A stretch of 64,000 nucleotides of DNA, from NCBI RefSeq assembly GCF_002001175.1, contig NZ_MUNT01000007.1, forward strand, positions 1 to 64,000, written 5' to 3'. The notes beneath the pieces were generated by a model, which saw only the letters and a program-made list of their open reading frames with translations, had not been told where the DNA came from and ran no database searches. The position numbers and the translations under genes are program-made. This DNA comes from Rhodanobacter sp. C03. Its GTDB lineage: Bacteria > Pseudomonadota > Gammaproteobacteria > Xanthomonadales > Rhodanobacteraceae. This document shows positions 15,858 through 25,915 of this stretch, piece by piece (the stretch's first letter is position 1; each line of letters opens with the position of its first letter).

Positions 15858-18800
15858 ATGAAGCATCGTTGTCCGTCGTTGGCGTCTGTCACGCGTTCCA
15901 CTCCGCAGCATTTGCGTCCTTTGGCCGTTGCGTGCACGGCCGCCTTGTTCTTCGTCATGACCACCAGCGCGGTTTCGGCGCAGGAGACGTCGGACCCGGC
16001 TCAGGCGAACCCCACGACGACCGAAACGGCGCCGGCCAAACCGATACCTGCCAAGCCAGGCGCGAAGACGCCGGCTGCAGCCAGCAAGAAGCCCAAACCT
16101 GCCGCAACGGACCTGAGCACCGTCGTGGTAACCGGCATCAGCAGCAGTATCCAGAGCGCGATGAAGGTGAAGGAGGACTCCAACGACATCGTGGAAGCCT
16201 TCTCGGCCGAGGACATCGGCAAGCTGCCGGATGTCAGCATCGCCGATACCCTGGCGCGCTTGCCGGGTCTGGCGACGCAGCGCGTCGACGGCCAGGCCGA
16301 CCAGATCTCGATTCGTGGCCTGTCGCCCGACTTTGCCGGCACCACGCTCGATGGGCGCGAGCAGGCGACCGTCGGTGAGAACCGTGGCGTCGAATACGAT
16401 CAATACCCGGCCGAGTTGATCAATAGCGGGACGGTGTACAAGACGCCGGACGCCAGCCTGGTGGGCCAGGGCTTGTCCGGCACGGTGGATCTGCACACGA
16501 TCAATCCGCTGGATCTGTCCAAGCGCACCCTGGTGTTCAATCTGCGCGGCGAGCACAACAGCGACGGCAACCTCAATCCCGGCACCGGCACCGGCGTCAA
16601 CGGACACCGGGCGAGCTTTTCGTATGTCGATCAGTTCTTCAACCACACGCTGGGCCTCGCCATTGGCCTCGCCCAGGTCGATCAGCCGATCCAGGAGAAG
16701 CAGTACCAGGCCTGGTGGTGGAGCGCCGACAACGGCTCGGCCGGCATCGACCAGAATTGGGGCGGCCCGCACACACCGGGCATGCCCGACAACGTGATTT
16801 CGCAGGAAGGCATGCAGTTGCGCGCGCAGTCGCAGGACCAGAAGCGCAACGGCGTGATGACCGTGCTCGAATGGGCGCCGAACGAGTATTACTACTCCAA
16901 GCTGGACATGTACTACTCCACGTTCAACAAGAAGAAATTCACCAACGGCGCGCAGTGGTCCAGCAGCCCCTACGACAACGTCTCCTACGACAACGTGGCG
17001 ACATCACCCGGCCAGCCGTTGCCGATAGTCACCTCGGGCACGGTGAACGGCATCGCGCCGATCCTGCAGAACGAATACACCAAGGAACATGACAAGCTGT
17101 ATTCGATCGGCTGGAACAACAAGCTCTATATCGACGACTGGACGGCCATGGCCGATCTGTCGTCCTCCAGTGCCACGGTGAAGTTGCACGACGCCTATTT
17201 GTTCAGCGGCTTGCCCGATGGCGCCTTCACCAGCGTCGGCTTCAACACCCCGGCCGGCTATGGCTATCCGGATTTCTCGCCGGCGGTCGACCTGAGCAAC
17301 CCCGCGTCCGTGGTCTTTACCGATCCGGACAACTACGGCTACAACGGTCGTGAAGAGTTCGACCGTCAGATCGACAAGATCCACGCCGTGCGTCTGCAGG
17401 TGAGCCACCCGCTGGGGTGGATTTTCAGCAGCATGGATCTCGGCGTGGCCTATTCGGATCGCACCAAGACCAAGCAGGCCGATGTCAACTTCGCCTGGCT
17501 GAACGGCAACGGCTCCACGGATACGACATACCAGAACCACTACAGCACGCCGATCAATCCGGCGTTTCTGTACAGCCCGACATCGCTTGGCTATGGCGGG
17601 ATCCCGGGCATTCTCAATTACAACGTGCTGGGCGCGATGTACAACCAGTTCTACCTGACCGAGGAAAACGGGCAGGGCGACTGGAGTCGCAACTACACGG
17701 TCGAGGAAAAGGTTCCGCTCGCCTACGCCAAGTTCGACATCGACACGACGGTGGCCGGCATCCCGTTGCGCGGCAATATGGGCGTGCAGTTCGTGCATAC
17801 CGATCAATCGTCCAATGCGTTGCAGACCGATGGCAATACCGTCGTCGGCCAGATTGCCGGCGGTGCGTCGTACAACAACGTGCTGCCGAGTTTGAACCTG
17901 GCAGCCACGCTCGGCGACGGCCAATACCTGCGATTTGGCCTGGCGAAAACCATGGCGCGCGGTCGCATCGATGACGAGAAGATTTCCAGTTCCGCCTACG
18001 TGGCGAAAGTCACCGATGGTCCCGCCGCGGGGCAGGTGCTGTGGTCCGGTAGCGGCGGCAATCCCCTGTTGCGGCCATACGTCGCGGTCGGCGCCGACCT
18101 GTCGTGGGAAAAGTATTTCGGGCAGGCGAGTTACGTGGCGGCGGCGGTGTTCCACAAGAACCTGCTGAACTACATCTACACCCAGACCGTCCTCGACTAT
18201 AACTTTTCGAATTACATCAACACCACGCCGACGCTGACGCCCACCAGCAACATCGGTTCGTTCAGCACGCCGGAAAACGGCACCGGCGGCAAGATGGACG
18301 GCCTGGAGCTGTCCGGTTCGCTGGAAGGCGGATTGGTTGCGCATGCGCTGGAAGGCTTTGGCGTGCAGGCCAACTATTCGCTGACCAACAGCTCCATCCC
18401 GACCAGCTCCATTTCGGCGATTCCCGGTGGCCCGCACACGTTACCCGGCCTGTCGCGACAAGTGGCGAATCTGACCTTGTTCTACGAACGCTACGGGTTC
18501 TCCGTGCGCGTGGCCGAACGCTATCGTTCGTCGTTTACCGGCGAGGCGGTGGCCTTGTTCGATCAGCTCGGTTACACCACGATCCTGGCCAACCGCGAGA
18601 CCGATCTGCAGTTGGGCTATGCGTTCTCCAGCGGCCGCCTGGACGGGTTGTCGATCCTGTTGCAGGTCAACAACCTGGGCAACTCGGCGGATTCGACGGT
18701 GCAGGTCGCCACGCTGCCCAACAACGTGCCGCTGACCCGTCCGCTGGAATACGACACCTGGGGGCGCACCGTGTTGCTGGGCTTCAACTACAAGTTGTAA
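15858..18800 (+). CDS. TonB-dependent receptor, probably for a carbohydrate
   Basis: 980 residues. A signal peptide (1 to about 43, ending SAVSAQ) is followed by a Pro/Ala/Lys-rich linker and a TonB box-like STVVVTG. Then comes the plug (NDIVEAFSAEDIGKLPD, SIADTLARLPG, ISIRGL, GTTLDGRE) and a large barrel ending in a C-terminal aromatic strand (VLLGFNYKL). The IGKLPDVSIADTLARLPG plug signature is typical of the sugar-type receptors of Xanthomonadales. It imports an oligosaccharide across the outer membrane with TonB energy. GGGAGA before ATG 15858 supports the start. A strong terminator follows the gene, then GH3 and GH30 genes, which suggests a beta-glucan as ligand; that is inferred from the neighbours. 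Confidence 0.9.
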   Translation: MKHRCPSLASVTRSTPQHLRPLAVACTAALFFVMTTSAVSAQETSDPAQANPTTTETAPAKPIPAKPGAKTPAAASKKPKPAATDLSTVVVTGISSSIQSAMKVKEDSNDIVEAFSAEDIGKLPDVSIADTLARLPGLATQRVDGQADQISIRGLSPDFAGTTLDGREQATVGENRGVEYDQYPAELINSGTVYKTPDASLVGQGLSGTVDLHTINPLDLSKRTLVFNLRGEHNSDGNLNPGTGTGVNGHRASFSYVDQFFNHTLGLAIGLAQVDQPIQEKQYQAWWWSADNGSAGIDQNWGGPHTPGMPDNVISQEGMQLRAQSQDQKRNGVMTVLEWAPNEYYYSKLDMYYSTFNKKKFTNGAQWSSSPYDNVSYDNVATSPGQPLPIVTSGTVNGIAPILQNEYTKEHDKLYSIGWNNKLYIDDWTAMADLSSSSATVKLHDAYLFSGLPDGAFTSVGFNTPAGYGYPDFSPAVDLSNPASVVFTDPDNYGYNGREEFDRQIDKIHAVRLQVSHPLGWIFSSMDLGVAYSDRTKTKQADVNFAWLNGNGSTDTTYQNHYSTPINPAFLYSPTSLGYGGIPGILNYNVLGAMYNQFYLTEENGQGDWSRNYTVEEKVPLAYAKFDIDTTVAGIPLRGNMGVQFVHTDQSSNALQTDGNTVVGQIAGGASYNNVLPSLNLAATLGDGQYLRFGLAKTMARGRIDDEKISSSAYVAKVTDGPAAGQVLWSGSGGNPLLRPYVAVGADLSWEKYFGQASYVAAAVFHKNLLNYIYTQTVLDYNFSNYINTTPTLTPTSNIGSFSTPENGTGGKMDGLELSGSLEGGLVAHALEGFGVQANYSLTNSSIPTSSISAIPGGPHTLPGLSRQVANLTLFYERYGFSVRVAERYRSSFTGEAVALFDQLGYTTILANRETDLQLGYAFSSGRLDGLSILLQVNNLGNSADSTVQVATLPNNVPLTRPLEYDTWGRTVLLGFNYKL

Positions 18801-18807
18801 CCCACAA

Positions 18808-18833
18808 GGCGCCGCACTGCGGCGCCTTTTTTT
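18808..18833 (+). terminator. Intrinsic terminator of the TonB-dependent receptor gene
   Basis: A perfect 8-bp GC stem (GGCGCCGC/GCGGCGCC) with a 3-base loop is followed by seven T residues, eight bases after the stop codon. Confidence 0.93.
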
Positions 18834-18994
18834 CGCCAGGGTGATCTTGTGCGTGCTGCGTCACCTGCCGGCAGGCTTGTGCCGCAGTAGGATGGGCGTC
18901 ATGGCAGTGGCAGTCCGCGCAGTCCGCATGCCTCGGCGGAAACCCCGTGCCTGCAATAATGTCAGGCACATGCTCCAAACAATCGAGGCTTCCG

Positions 18995-21613
18995 ATGGTC
19001 CGTACCCGATGCTTGTGGTTGGTATGCGCAGTGCTGGCGACAGTCAACTGCGTGGGCGCTGCACTGGCCGCTGATGCGGCAGCGGCGAAAGACGGCCGAT
19101 CTTCGATGGCGACCTCTGCCGGCGATCACTTACCGGCGCCGACCCACTATACGGACTGGCCGGCGATCGAGAGCCGCCTTCCCGCCGATCCCGCGCTGGA
19201 ATCGCGCATGCGGAAAATCGTGGCGAGCATGAACCTCGCCCAGAAAATCGGTCAGATGACGCAGGCCGAGATCAAGTCGATCACGCCGGCCGAGGTGACG
19301 AAATTTTATATAGGTTCGGTACTCAATGGCGGCGGCTCCTGGCCGGGTGGAAACAAGCACGCCGGGATCGCGGATTGGCTGACGCTGTCCGACCGTTACT
19401 ACGATGCGTCGATGGCGACCGACGCGGCGATCAAGCTGCCGATCATCTGGGGCATCGACGCCGTGCATGGGGACAACAACGTCTTCGGGGCCACGCTGTT
19501 CCCGCATAACATCGGCCTGGGTGCGGCGCACGACCCGGCCTTGATGAAGGAGATCGGCGCGGCCACCGCCAAGGCAGTACGCGCCACCGGCGTCGAATGG
19601 GCGTTCGCGCCGACCCTCGCCGTGGCACAGAATGCCCGTTGGGGCCGCAGCTACGAAAGTTTTTCCACCGACGGTCCGCTGGTGCGCGCGTATGCGCGTG
19701 CGTACGTGGCCGGACTGCAAGGCGGCTTTGGCGACCACAACGTGATGGCGACAGCCAAGCATTTCATCGGCGACGGCGCGACCCAGAACGGAAAAGACCA
19801 GGGCGATGCCAAGGTCAGCCAGAACGACATGATCAACGTGCACGGCTCGGGATACTTCGGCGCGCTTGAGGCCGGGGTGCAGAGCGTGATGGCGTCCTAC
19901 AACAGCTGGGATGATGTCGCCGCCGGCATCAACTACGGAAAGATGTCGGGCGCGCACGCTTTGTTGACGGGTGCGCTGAAGGACAAGATGGGCTTCGACG
20001 GCTTTGTCGTTTCCGACTGGAACGCCATCGGCCAGTTGCCGGGATGTACCAATGCCAGCTGCCCGCAAGCGATCAATGCGGGCATCGACATGGTGATGGT
20101 GCCCGATGACTGGAAGGCCTTCATCGCGAATACCACCCGCCAGGTCGAGGCTGGCCAGATCCCGATGGCGCGTATCGATGATGCGGTCAGCCGGATCGTT
20201 CGTGCCAAGTTGCGCATGGGTCTGTTCGGCACGCGGCCTTCGCAACGGGCAGGTGCTGGCGACGCCGGGTTGTTGCAGAGTCGCGAGCTGGCGCGGCGCG
20301 CCGTTCGCGAGTCGCTGGTCCTGTTGAAGAACAATCACGACGTGCTGCCGTTGAAGCCAGGGTCGAAGATTCTGGTGGTGGGCAAGAGTGCCGACAGCCT
20401 GCCCAACCAGTCCGGTGGCTGGTCGTCGACCTGGCAGGGTACCGGCAACAGCAATGCCGACTTTCCCAATGGCGACACGATCCTGGCTGGGCTGCGCCAT
20501 GCCGATGGTGCGGCGAATGTCACTTACAGCGAAACGGCGCAGGGCGTGGATCTGAAGTCCTTCGATGCCATCGTGGCGGTGATTGGCGAGACGCCGTACG
20601 CGGAGACCATGGGCGACATCATGCCGTCGGCCACCCTGCGGCATAGCGATCGCTATCCGGAGGATCTGGCCGTCTTGCAGACGGTGGCCAGGAGTCACAA
20701 GCCCGTGGTTGCCGTGTTCGTGGCGGGACGTCCGCTCTACGTCAACAACCTGCTCAATCTCTCCGACGCGTTCGTGACTGCATGGCTGCCCGGCACCGAA
20801 GGCGCTGGCGTGGCAGACGTGTTGTTTGCAGGCCGCTCCGGCGCGGGTCACTACAATTTCAGCGGGACACTCGCCATGCCGTGGCCTGGCGTCCCTTGTC
20901 CCGACGCGAGCGATGGCAGTGCCAAGCCGACACGCTGGCTGTTCACGCCCGGCTACGGCCTGCGCTATCCCAGCAAGCATGCAATAGGTGCGCTGCCCAC
21001 CGATTCCGCCGTCAACTCTTGCGCCGAAGCGTCGATGCTGTCGGTGTTCCACACGCTGGCCGTGCCGCCGTTTTCGCTCTATCTGGCCGATGCGAACCCG
21101 CAGCAGCCGGCGCATGACATCGGTGCCGATCTGAATGCCGTCATCGAGTGGCCGGCAAGCCATCCGGTGCTGCGTTTGCGCACGGTGCAAGTCAACACCC
21201 AGCAGGACGCCAAGTCCGTTGCGTGGCTCGGCGCCGGCCGATTCTTTGCGCAGAGTCCGCAACCTGGCAACCTGATGCCACTGGTAGCCACCCATGCGGC
21301 GTTGCAGTTCGATGTGGTGATCGCCACGCCCGCCACAGGGCCGGTGAAGGTGTACATGGGCTGTGGCGACCATTGCACGACCAGTGTCGACCTGACGCAC
21401 ACCTTCGCCGGCTATGCGAACGGCGTTCGCCACAGCGTATCGATTCCGCTGGCGTGTTTCGCCAGGAACGGTGTCGACTTCTCGCATATCGATGTGCCGT
21501 TCGGCGTGCTGGCATCGGCGCCGTTTTCCGCCGCTTTTGCCGACGTGAAAATCATCGCCGGTACGCAGGCTGGACGCGCCGACTTGCCATGCGCAAGCCT
21601 GGGCGTTCCGTGA
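18995..21613 (+). CDS. Glycoside hydrolase family 3, exported beta-glucosidase / glucan glucohydrolase
   Basis: 872 residues from ATG 18995, with a signal peptide (1-26, ending ALAAD). It has the full GH3 layout: TIM barrel (about 60-400) with KHFIGDG and the nucleophile Asp341 in VVSDW, the alpha/beta sandwich (about 430-620) with LVLLKNN and GETPYAETMGD, and an additional C-terminal beta-rich domain (about 680-870) as in ExoP-type glucan glucohydrolases. It should remove glucose from beta-1,3/1,4-glucan chains in the periplasm or outside. It follows the receptor after a terminator and precedes a GH30 gene by 53 bases. Upstream in-frame codons are not used because the signal peptide starts here. 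Confidence 0.9.
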   Translation: MVRTRCLWLVCAVLATVNCVGAALAADAAAAKDGRSSMATSAGDHLPAPTHYTDWPAIESRLPADPALESRMRKIVASMNLAQKIGQMTQAEIKSITPAEVTKFYIGSVLNGGGSWPGGNKHAGIADWLTLSDRYYDASMATDAAIKLPIIWGIDAVHGDNNVFGATLFPHNIGLGAAHDPALMKEIGAATAKAVRATGVEWAFAPTLAVAQNARWGRSYESFSTDGPLVRAYARAYVAGLQGGFGDHNVMATAKHFIGDGATQNGKDQGDAKVSQNDMINVHGSGYFGALEAGVQSVMASYNSWDDVAAGINYGKMSGAHALLTGALKDKMGFDGFVVSDWNAIGQLPGCTNASCPQAINAGIDMVMVPDDWKAFIANTTRQVEAGQIPMARIDDAVSRIVRAKLRMGLFGTRPSQRAGAGDAGLLQSRELARRAVRESLVLLKNNHDVLPLKPGSKILVVGKSADSLPNQSGGWSSTWQGTGNSNADFPNGDTILAGLRHADGAANVTYSETAQGVDLKSFDAIVAVIGETPYAETMGDIMPSATLRHSDRYPEDLAVLQTVARSHKPVVAVFVAGRPLYVNNLLNLSDAFVTAWLPGTEGAGVADVLFAGRSGAGHYNFSGTLAMPWPGVPCPDASDGSAKPTRWLFTPGYGLRYPSKHAIGALPTDSAVNSCAEASMLSVFHTLAVPPFSLYLADANPQQPAHDIGADLNAVIEWPASHPVLRLRTVQVNTQQDAKSVAWLGAGRFFAQSPQPGNLMPLVATHAALQFDVVIATPATGPVKVYMGCGDHCTTSVDLTHTFAGYANGVRHSVSIPLACFARNGVDFSHIDVPFGVLASAPFSAAFADVKIIAGTQAGRADLPCASLGVP

Positions 21614-21666
21614 GCATGGGGTCATCGCGATGAACTGCGGTATAGGCGATATGCGTTGTGTGCACC

Positions 21667-23208
21667 ATGGATGAGCGCAAAGGCGTTTCCATCTGGATGG
21701 CCATCTCATCCATCGCCTTGATTACCCTGCTCGCACTGACCTCTCTACATGTATCGCGCCGCCAGCATCCCACGGCAGGGCACAGAGTTACCCCACCCCG
21801 TCCGATCATGCCCACCGTCCAGCTGTGGTTGAGCACGGCTGATCGCCGACTGCGTCTGGCGCAGCAGCCCGATATCGAGATGAGCCCACGCGAGTCGGCA
21901 GCCGCCGATGTGGTCATCGATATCAACAAGAAATATCAATCCATCGTCGGCTTCGGGGCCGCGCTGACGGATTCGTCGGCATGGTTGCTTCAGGACAAGA
22001 TGAGCGGGCAGCAGCGCAGTGCGCTGTTGCTGGAAATGTTTGGCCCACCGCCAAACCTCAATTTCAACATGATGCGCCTGACCATCGGCGCCTCGGATTT
22101 TTCGCTGCAGCAGTACACCCTGGATGATCTTCCCTTCGGCCAGGTCGATCCACCCTTGCAGCATTTCAATGTCGCCGCCAATTTGCTTGAGGTGATACCG
22201 ACCGTACGCGAGATCCTGTCCGTCAATCCCCAGTTGCGCATCATCGCGTCGTCATGGAGCGCACCGGCGTGGATGAAGGACAGCGAAAACCTGATTGGCG
22301 GAGCCTTGCTGCCGCAGTACGAGAGCACATTCGCGGACTATCTCGTCAAGTATCTCGACACCTACCGCGGCTACGGCATCCCCATTTTCGCCTTGACCTT
22401 GCAGAATGAGCCGGGCTTCGTACCGGTGACCTACCCGGGCATGGAATTGCCTGCGGCCACCCGGGCACGCATCGTCGCGCAGTATCTCGGTCCGGCGTTG
22501 GCAAGCCGCAGGCCAACAACGCGCATTCTTGAGTGGGACCACAACTGGGACGAGCCGGAGCAACCCTTGAGCGTGCTGGCCGACCCTGCCGCGGCGCGTT
22601 ATATCGACGGCGTTGCCTGGCACTGCTACAGCGGCAGCCCGTACGCGCAGGGCAAGGTGCATCGTGCGTATCCCAAGAAGGACGCCTATATCACCGAGTG
22701 TTCCGGTGGCGACTGGGAGTCCAGCAAGAACGGTGAATTGCTCTGGTTTTCGCGCGACCTGCTGCTCGCCGGGCTCAGGCAGTGGGCGCGCGGTGTGGTG
22801 TACTGGAACCTGGCACTCGACGAGCAACATGGTCCGCATTTCGGTGGGTGTGACGCCTGCAAAGGCGTGGTCATGATTGACTCACATACGGGTGAGGTGA
22901 GCCGCAACGATGAATACTACGCGTTCGCCCACTTCAGTCGATTTGTCTTGCCCGGCGCCGTCCGGGTGGGATCCAGTGAGACCGACAAGGGCATCGACAA
23001 TGTGGCATTCCGGAATGCTGCTGACGGATCGATCGTGCTGGTAATGGTCAACAGCAATACGAGTGCACGCCGCGTTTCCGTGGCACAGGACCGAACCGGC
23101 TTCCAATATACGTTGCCACCACAGAGCGTGGCGACTTTTGAATGGAACCCGGATCAGGCAGGCGCATGGATACGACGGGTTATCGGCTGGTTGAAAAATG
23201 CCCGCTAA
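21667..23208 (+). CDS. Glycoside hydrolase family 30 (glucosylceramidase / beta-1,6-glucanase type)
   Basis: 513 residues from ATG 21667 (a GTG lies 9 bases upstream). The N-terminus has a hydrophobic segment (about 9-28) that could be an uncleaved anchor or a signal peptide. IVGFGAALTDSSAWLL near residue 95 is the GH30 N-terminal signature; Glu248 in LQNEPGF is the expected acid/base and Glu344 in ITECSGG the expected nucleophile, and both are intact. The C-terminal part is the small beta domain. Family members hydrolyse glucosylceramide or beta-1,6-glucan; together with the GH3 enzyme a fungal or algal beta-glucan is a reasonable substrate. It is probably co-transcribed with the GH3 gene. 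Confidence 0.9.
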   Translation: MDERKGVSIWMAISSIALITLLALTSLHVSRRQHPTAGHRVTPPRPIMPTVQLWLSTADRRLRLAQQPDIEMSPRESAAADVVIDINKKYQSIVGFGAALTDSSAWLLQDKMSGQQRSALLLEMFGPPPNLNFNMMRLTIGASDFSLQQYTLDDLPFGQVDPPLQHFNVAANLLEVIPTVREILSVNPQLRIIASSWSAPAWMKDSENLIGGALLPQYESTFADYLVKYLDTYRGYGIPIFALTLQNEPGFVPVTYPGMELPAATRARIVAQYLGPALASRRPTTRILEWDHNWDEPEQPLSVLADPAAARYIDGVAWHCYSGSPYAQGKVHRAYPKKDAYITECSGGDWESSKNGELLWFSRDLLLAGLRQWARGVVYWNLALDEQHGPHFGGCDACKGVVMIDSHTGEVSRNDEYYAFAHFSRFVLPGAVRVGSSETDKGIDNVAFRNAADGSIVLVMVNSNTSARRVSVAQDRTGFQYTLPPQSVATFEWNPDQAGAWIRRVIGWLKNAR

Positions 23209-23230
23209 GGATGGCTTGAAATCTTTGCCC

Positions 23231-23266
23231 GTCATCCCAGCGGTTGTTGAAAACCGCTGGGATGAC
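23231..23266 (+). terminator. Perfect 15-bp hairpin after the GH30 gene
   Basis: GTCATCCCAGCGGTT (23231-23245) pairs perfectly with AACCGCTGGGATGAC (23252-23266), loop of 6. It resembles the REP sequences seen elsewhere in the window and has no T-run, so it may act as an mRNA end-stabiliser rather than as a classical terminator. Confidence 0.75.
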
Positions 23267-23368
23267 GAGTTATTCAGACTATCGCCAATGAGCGGACGTT
23301 CAGTGAGTGCAAACTGATCGAGTAATGCAGTGTTTTGACAGGCAGCTTTTCTCCATCGACGGGATCGC

Positions 23369-24778
23369 ATGATGTATCCAACCTCCAGTCTGCTTCGAAA
23401 CGTAGTGGCTACGGCGATGCTCCTTGTTGGCAGCATCGCGCTTCCATTGTGCGCACATGCGACACAGGCCACGCAGGGTCCGAAGGTCATTGTGATCAGT
23501 CTCGACGCCTTCGCTGCGGCCAGCCTGCATGAGCCCGAGCTGCCGGCGCCAACGCTGCAGGCGTTGATGCAGCGCGGTGCCTATGCGGCTTCCATGCAGC
23601 CGATCAACCCCACCATCACCTGGCCCAACCACACCGCCATGGTCACCGGCGTCGATGCGAGTCTGCATCATGTGCTGGTCAACGGGCTCATCGTCGATCA
23701 GCGCGCCGCTACGCCACCCAGGATCGAGATGTGGGTGCCGAAGTCGCGGCTGGTTGCCGTCCCTACCGTCTACGATGCCGCGCACCAGGCGGGACTCACC
23801 ACGGCGCAGGTGGACTGGGTCGCCATCGAAGACACACCGAGCATCGATTGGCAATTCGCCGAACGTCCGGATCCCGACGGCGCCATCGAGCAGGATCTCG
23901 TGCAGCAAGGCGTCGTCACCCATGACCAGCTCGTGCATTTCGGCAAGCCATCCCAGGCGTGGCGCGACCGCATGTATACCCGCGCGGCGATCGACATCAT
24001 CCAGCAGCATCACCCCGACCTGCTGTTGCTGCATCTGTTGTCGCTCGACAGCATCGAGCACGATACGGGCTTCGGCAACGACTCGGGGCGCAATACCATC
24101 GCCTTCCTCGATGACCGCGTAAAGGAAGTTATCGACGCGGTGCGCGCCGTCGGCGAGCTCGACCGCACGACCTTCATCATCGTCTCCGATCACGGTCAGC
24201 AGAGCGTTCACCAGCTATTGCACCCCAACGTCCTGCTCAAGCAAGCCGGCCTGAAGGCAGCCTCGGCGACCCACCCCAGCTTCAGCATCGTTGACGGAGG
24301 TTACGCCCTGGTCTTCCAGCAGCACGCCACGGAAGCCTCGACCAAGGAGTTGAAATCGCTCTTCGCGGGCAAGCCCGGCATCCGCTCGGTACTGACTCCC
24401 GCCGAGGCGGCGAAGGTAGGCTGGCCGACGCCGGCACAGAGTGATCAGGCGCCCGATCTGCTGCTCTACGCAGCCGATGGCTACGCCTTCCGTGAAGGCG
24501 ACATGGGAGACTATGTGACACCGACCAAGGAAGTCGGCGATCACGGCTACCCCAACTCGGACCCGCTCATGCAGGGCATTTTCATTGCGGCGGGTTTCGG
24601 CATACGGCCCAAGGGTGAAATCCCGGCCTTCCTCAATATCGACATCGCGCCGACGATCGCACAGCTCCTGCACATTTCGCTCGGCACGATCCAGGGCAAG
24701 CCGCTGACGGAGATTCTGGAATCGCCTGGCCACGTGGTCGAACAGGCGGGTCTGATGCCAGCGAAGCCGGGCGAGTGA
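23369..24778 (+). CDS. Exported nucleotide pyrophosphatase/phosphodiesterase (NPP/alkaline phosphatase superfamily)
   Basis: 469 residues with a signal peptide (about 1-33). The two-zinc active site of the NPP family is recognisable: VIVISLDAF (first Asp), the nucleophile Thr84 in TITWPNHTAM, LLLHLLSLDSIEHDTG (Asp and His), IIVSDHGQ (Asp and His) and GDHGYPNSDP (last His). It should hydrolyse phosphodiester or pyrophosphate bonds of nucleotides or phospholipid head groups in the periplasm; the substrate cannot be told from sequence. It follows the GH30 gene after a hairpin and may help release phosphate. Confidence 0.88.
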   Translation: MMYPTSSLLRNVVATAMLLVGSIALPLCAHATQATQGPKVIVISLDAFAAASLHEPELPAPTLQALMQRGAYAASMQPINPTITWPNHTAMVTGVDASLHHVLVNGLIVDQRAATPPRIEMWVPKSRLVAVPTVYDAAHQAGLTTAQVDWVAIEDTPSIDWQFAERPDPDGAIEQDLVQQGVVTHDQLVHFGKPSQAWRDRMYTRAAIDIIQQHHPDLLLLHLLSLDSIEHDTGFGNDSGRNTIAFLDDRVKEVIDAVRAVGELDRTTFIIVSDHGQQSVHQLLHPNVLLKQAGLKAASATHPSFSIVDGGYALVFQQHATEASTKELKSLFAGKPGIRSVLTPAEAAKVGWPTPAQSDQAPDLLLYAADGYAFREGDMGDYVTPTKEVGDHGYPNSDPLMQGIFIAAGFGIRPKGEIPAFLNIDIAPTIAQLLHISLGTIQGKPLTEILESPGHVVEQAGLMPAKPGE

Positions 24779-24869
24779 CCGGGAGGTCGACGCATCGCGG
24801 CCGTCGCCGTTTCAGTACGGTGCTAAAGTGTTTCGCTTCTCCTGATGCCACAGCGAAGCGAGCGCCGCG

Positions 24870-25814
24870 ATGATGACCCAAGATTCCTATCCCATCGGTA
24901 CGCCCGGACGCCCCTGGGGCGAAGCGGAAGTGGCGACGTGGCGATCGCGGCAGAGCATCCAGCGCAGTTACGCAGCGGACGTGTTGCGCGTGATCGAGAC
25001 ACTGCGCGCACGCTTCGACGTGTCGGAGTACGGCCAGCTGGATTACGCGCCTGACCGCTACCCGCTGTTCGCGATCAAGAGCCGCGACTGGCGCGATGAA
25101 CTTCCCATCATGTTGGTGACCGGCGGCGTGCATGGCTATGAAACCAGCGGCGTGCACGGCGCGCTGCAATTCGTCGACCAGCATGCGGCGGACTATGCGG
25201 GGCGGGCCAACCTGATCGTCGCGCCATGCGTCAGCCCATGGGCCTACGAGCGGATTCATCGCTGGAACGCGGATGCGCTCGACCCGAACCGCTCGTTCCG
25301 CGAGAACAGCCCAGCGCAGGAATCGGCGGCGCTCATGCAGCTGGTCGCACCGTTCCGCGATCGTGTGCTGATGCATATCGATCTGCATGAAACCACCGAC
25401 ACTGATGAGTCCGAATTTCGCCCCGCGCTGGCCGCCCGAGATGGCGTCGATTACAAAGCGGGTGAAATCCCCGACGGCTTCTATCTGGTCGATGACAGCG
25501 CGCATCCGCAACCGGCGTTCCAGCAAGCGGTGATCGCGGCGGTGGCGAAAGTCACCCACATCGCTCCGGCCGATCGCCACGGCGAGATCATCGGGTCGCT
25601 GGTGGTTGCGCCGGGCGTCATCGAGTACCCGCTCGCAAAGCTCGGTCTCTGTGCCGGCATCACCAGCGCGCCGTACAAGACCACCACCGAGGTCTATCCC
25701 GACAGCCCACGCGCCACGCCCGAACAATGCAACGCCGCGCAGGTGGCAGCGGTTTGTGCAGCGATCGATTTCGCGCTGGCACATCCGGCAGGGGCCTCCG
25801 TCGAACGGTCTTGA
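24870..25814 (+). CDS. M14-type zinc carboxypeptidase-like protein
   Basis: 314 residues, no signal peptide, so cytoplasmic. The M14 core is visible: TGGVHGYET gives the zinc pair His88 and Glu91, NADALDPNRSF matches the substrate-binding Asn-Arg segment of this superfamily, and HIDLHET (169-175) supplies the third histidine. Members remove C-terminal amino acids or deacylate small substrates; the family version here is close to the M14-like proteins that act on short peptides. Two adjacent ATG codons at 24870 and 24873 are possible starts. It is 91 bases from the phosphodiesterase gene on the same strand. Confidence 0.8.
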   Translation: MMTQDSYPIGTPGRPWGEAEVATWRSRQSIQRSYAADVLRVIETLRARFDVSEYGQLDYAPDRYPLFAIKSRDWRDELPIMLVTGGVHGYETSGVHGALQFVDQHAADYAGRANLIVAPCVSPWAYERIHRWNADALDPNRSFRENSPAQESAALMQLVAPFRDRVLMHIDLHETTDTDESEFRPALAARDGVDYKAGEIPDGFYLVDDSAHPQPAFQQAVIAAVAKVTHIAPADRHGEIIGSLVVAPGVIEYPLAKLGLCAGITSAPYKTTTEVYPDSPRATPEQCNAAQVAAVCAAIDFALAHPAGASVERS

Positions 25815-25915
25815 AGCAGAAACTGCAGCATCAGACTGCACTTTCCTCTGCTATAAAGCGACCTTGCACTTAGCCAAGTCAACTCGCAAGCCAACCAGCC
25901 AGGGAAAGGAACCAC

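Noticed and set aside
17004-18437. 477-residue minus-strand open frame
   Set aside because: Shadow of the TonB-dependent receptor barrel; no family resemblance and Arg/His-rich.
19130-21709. 859-residue minus-strand open frame
   Set aside because: Antisense shadow of the GH3 gene caused by high GC codon bias; the plus strand has all GH3 motifs.
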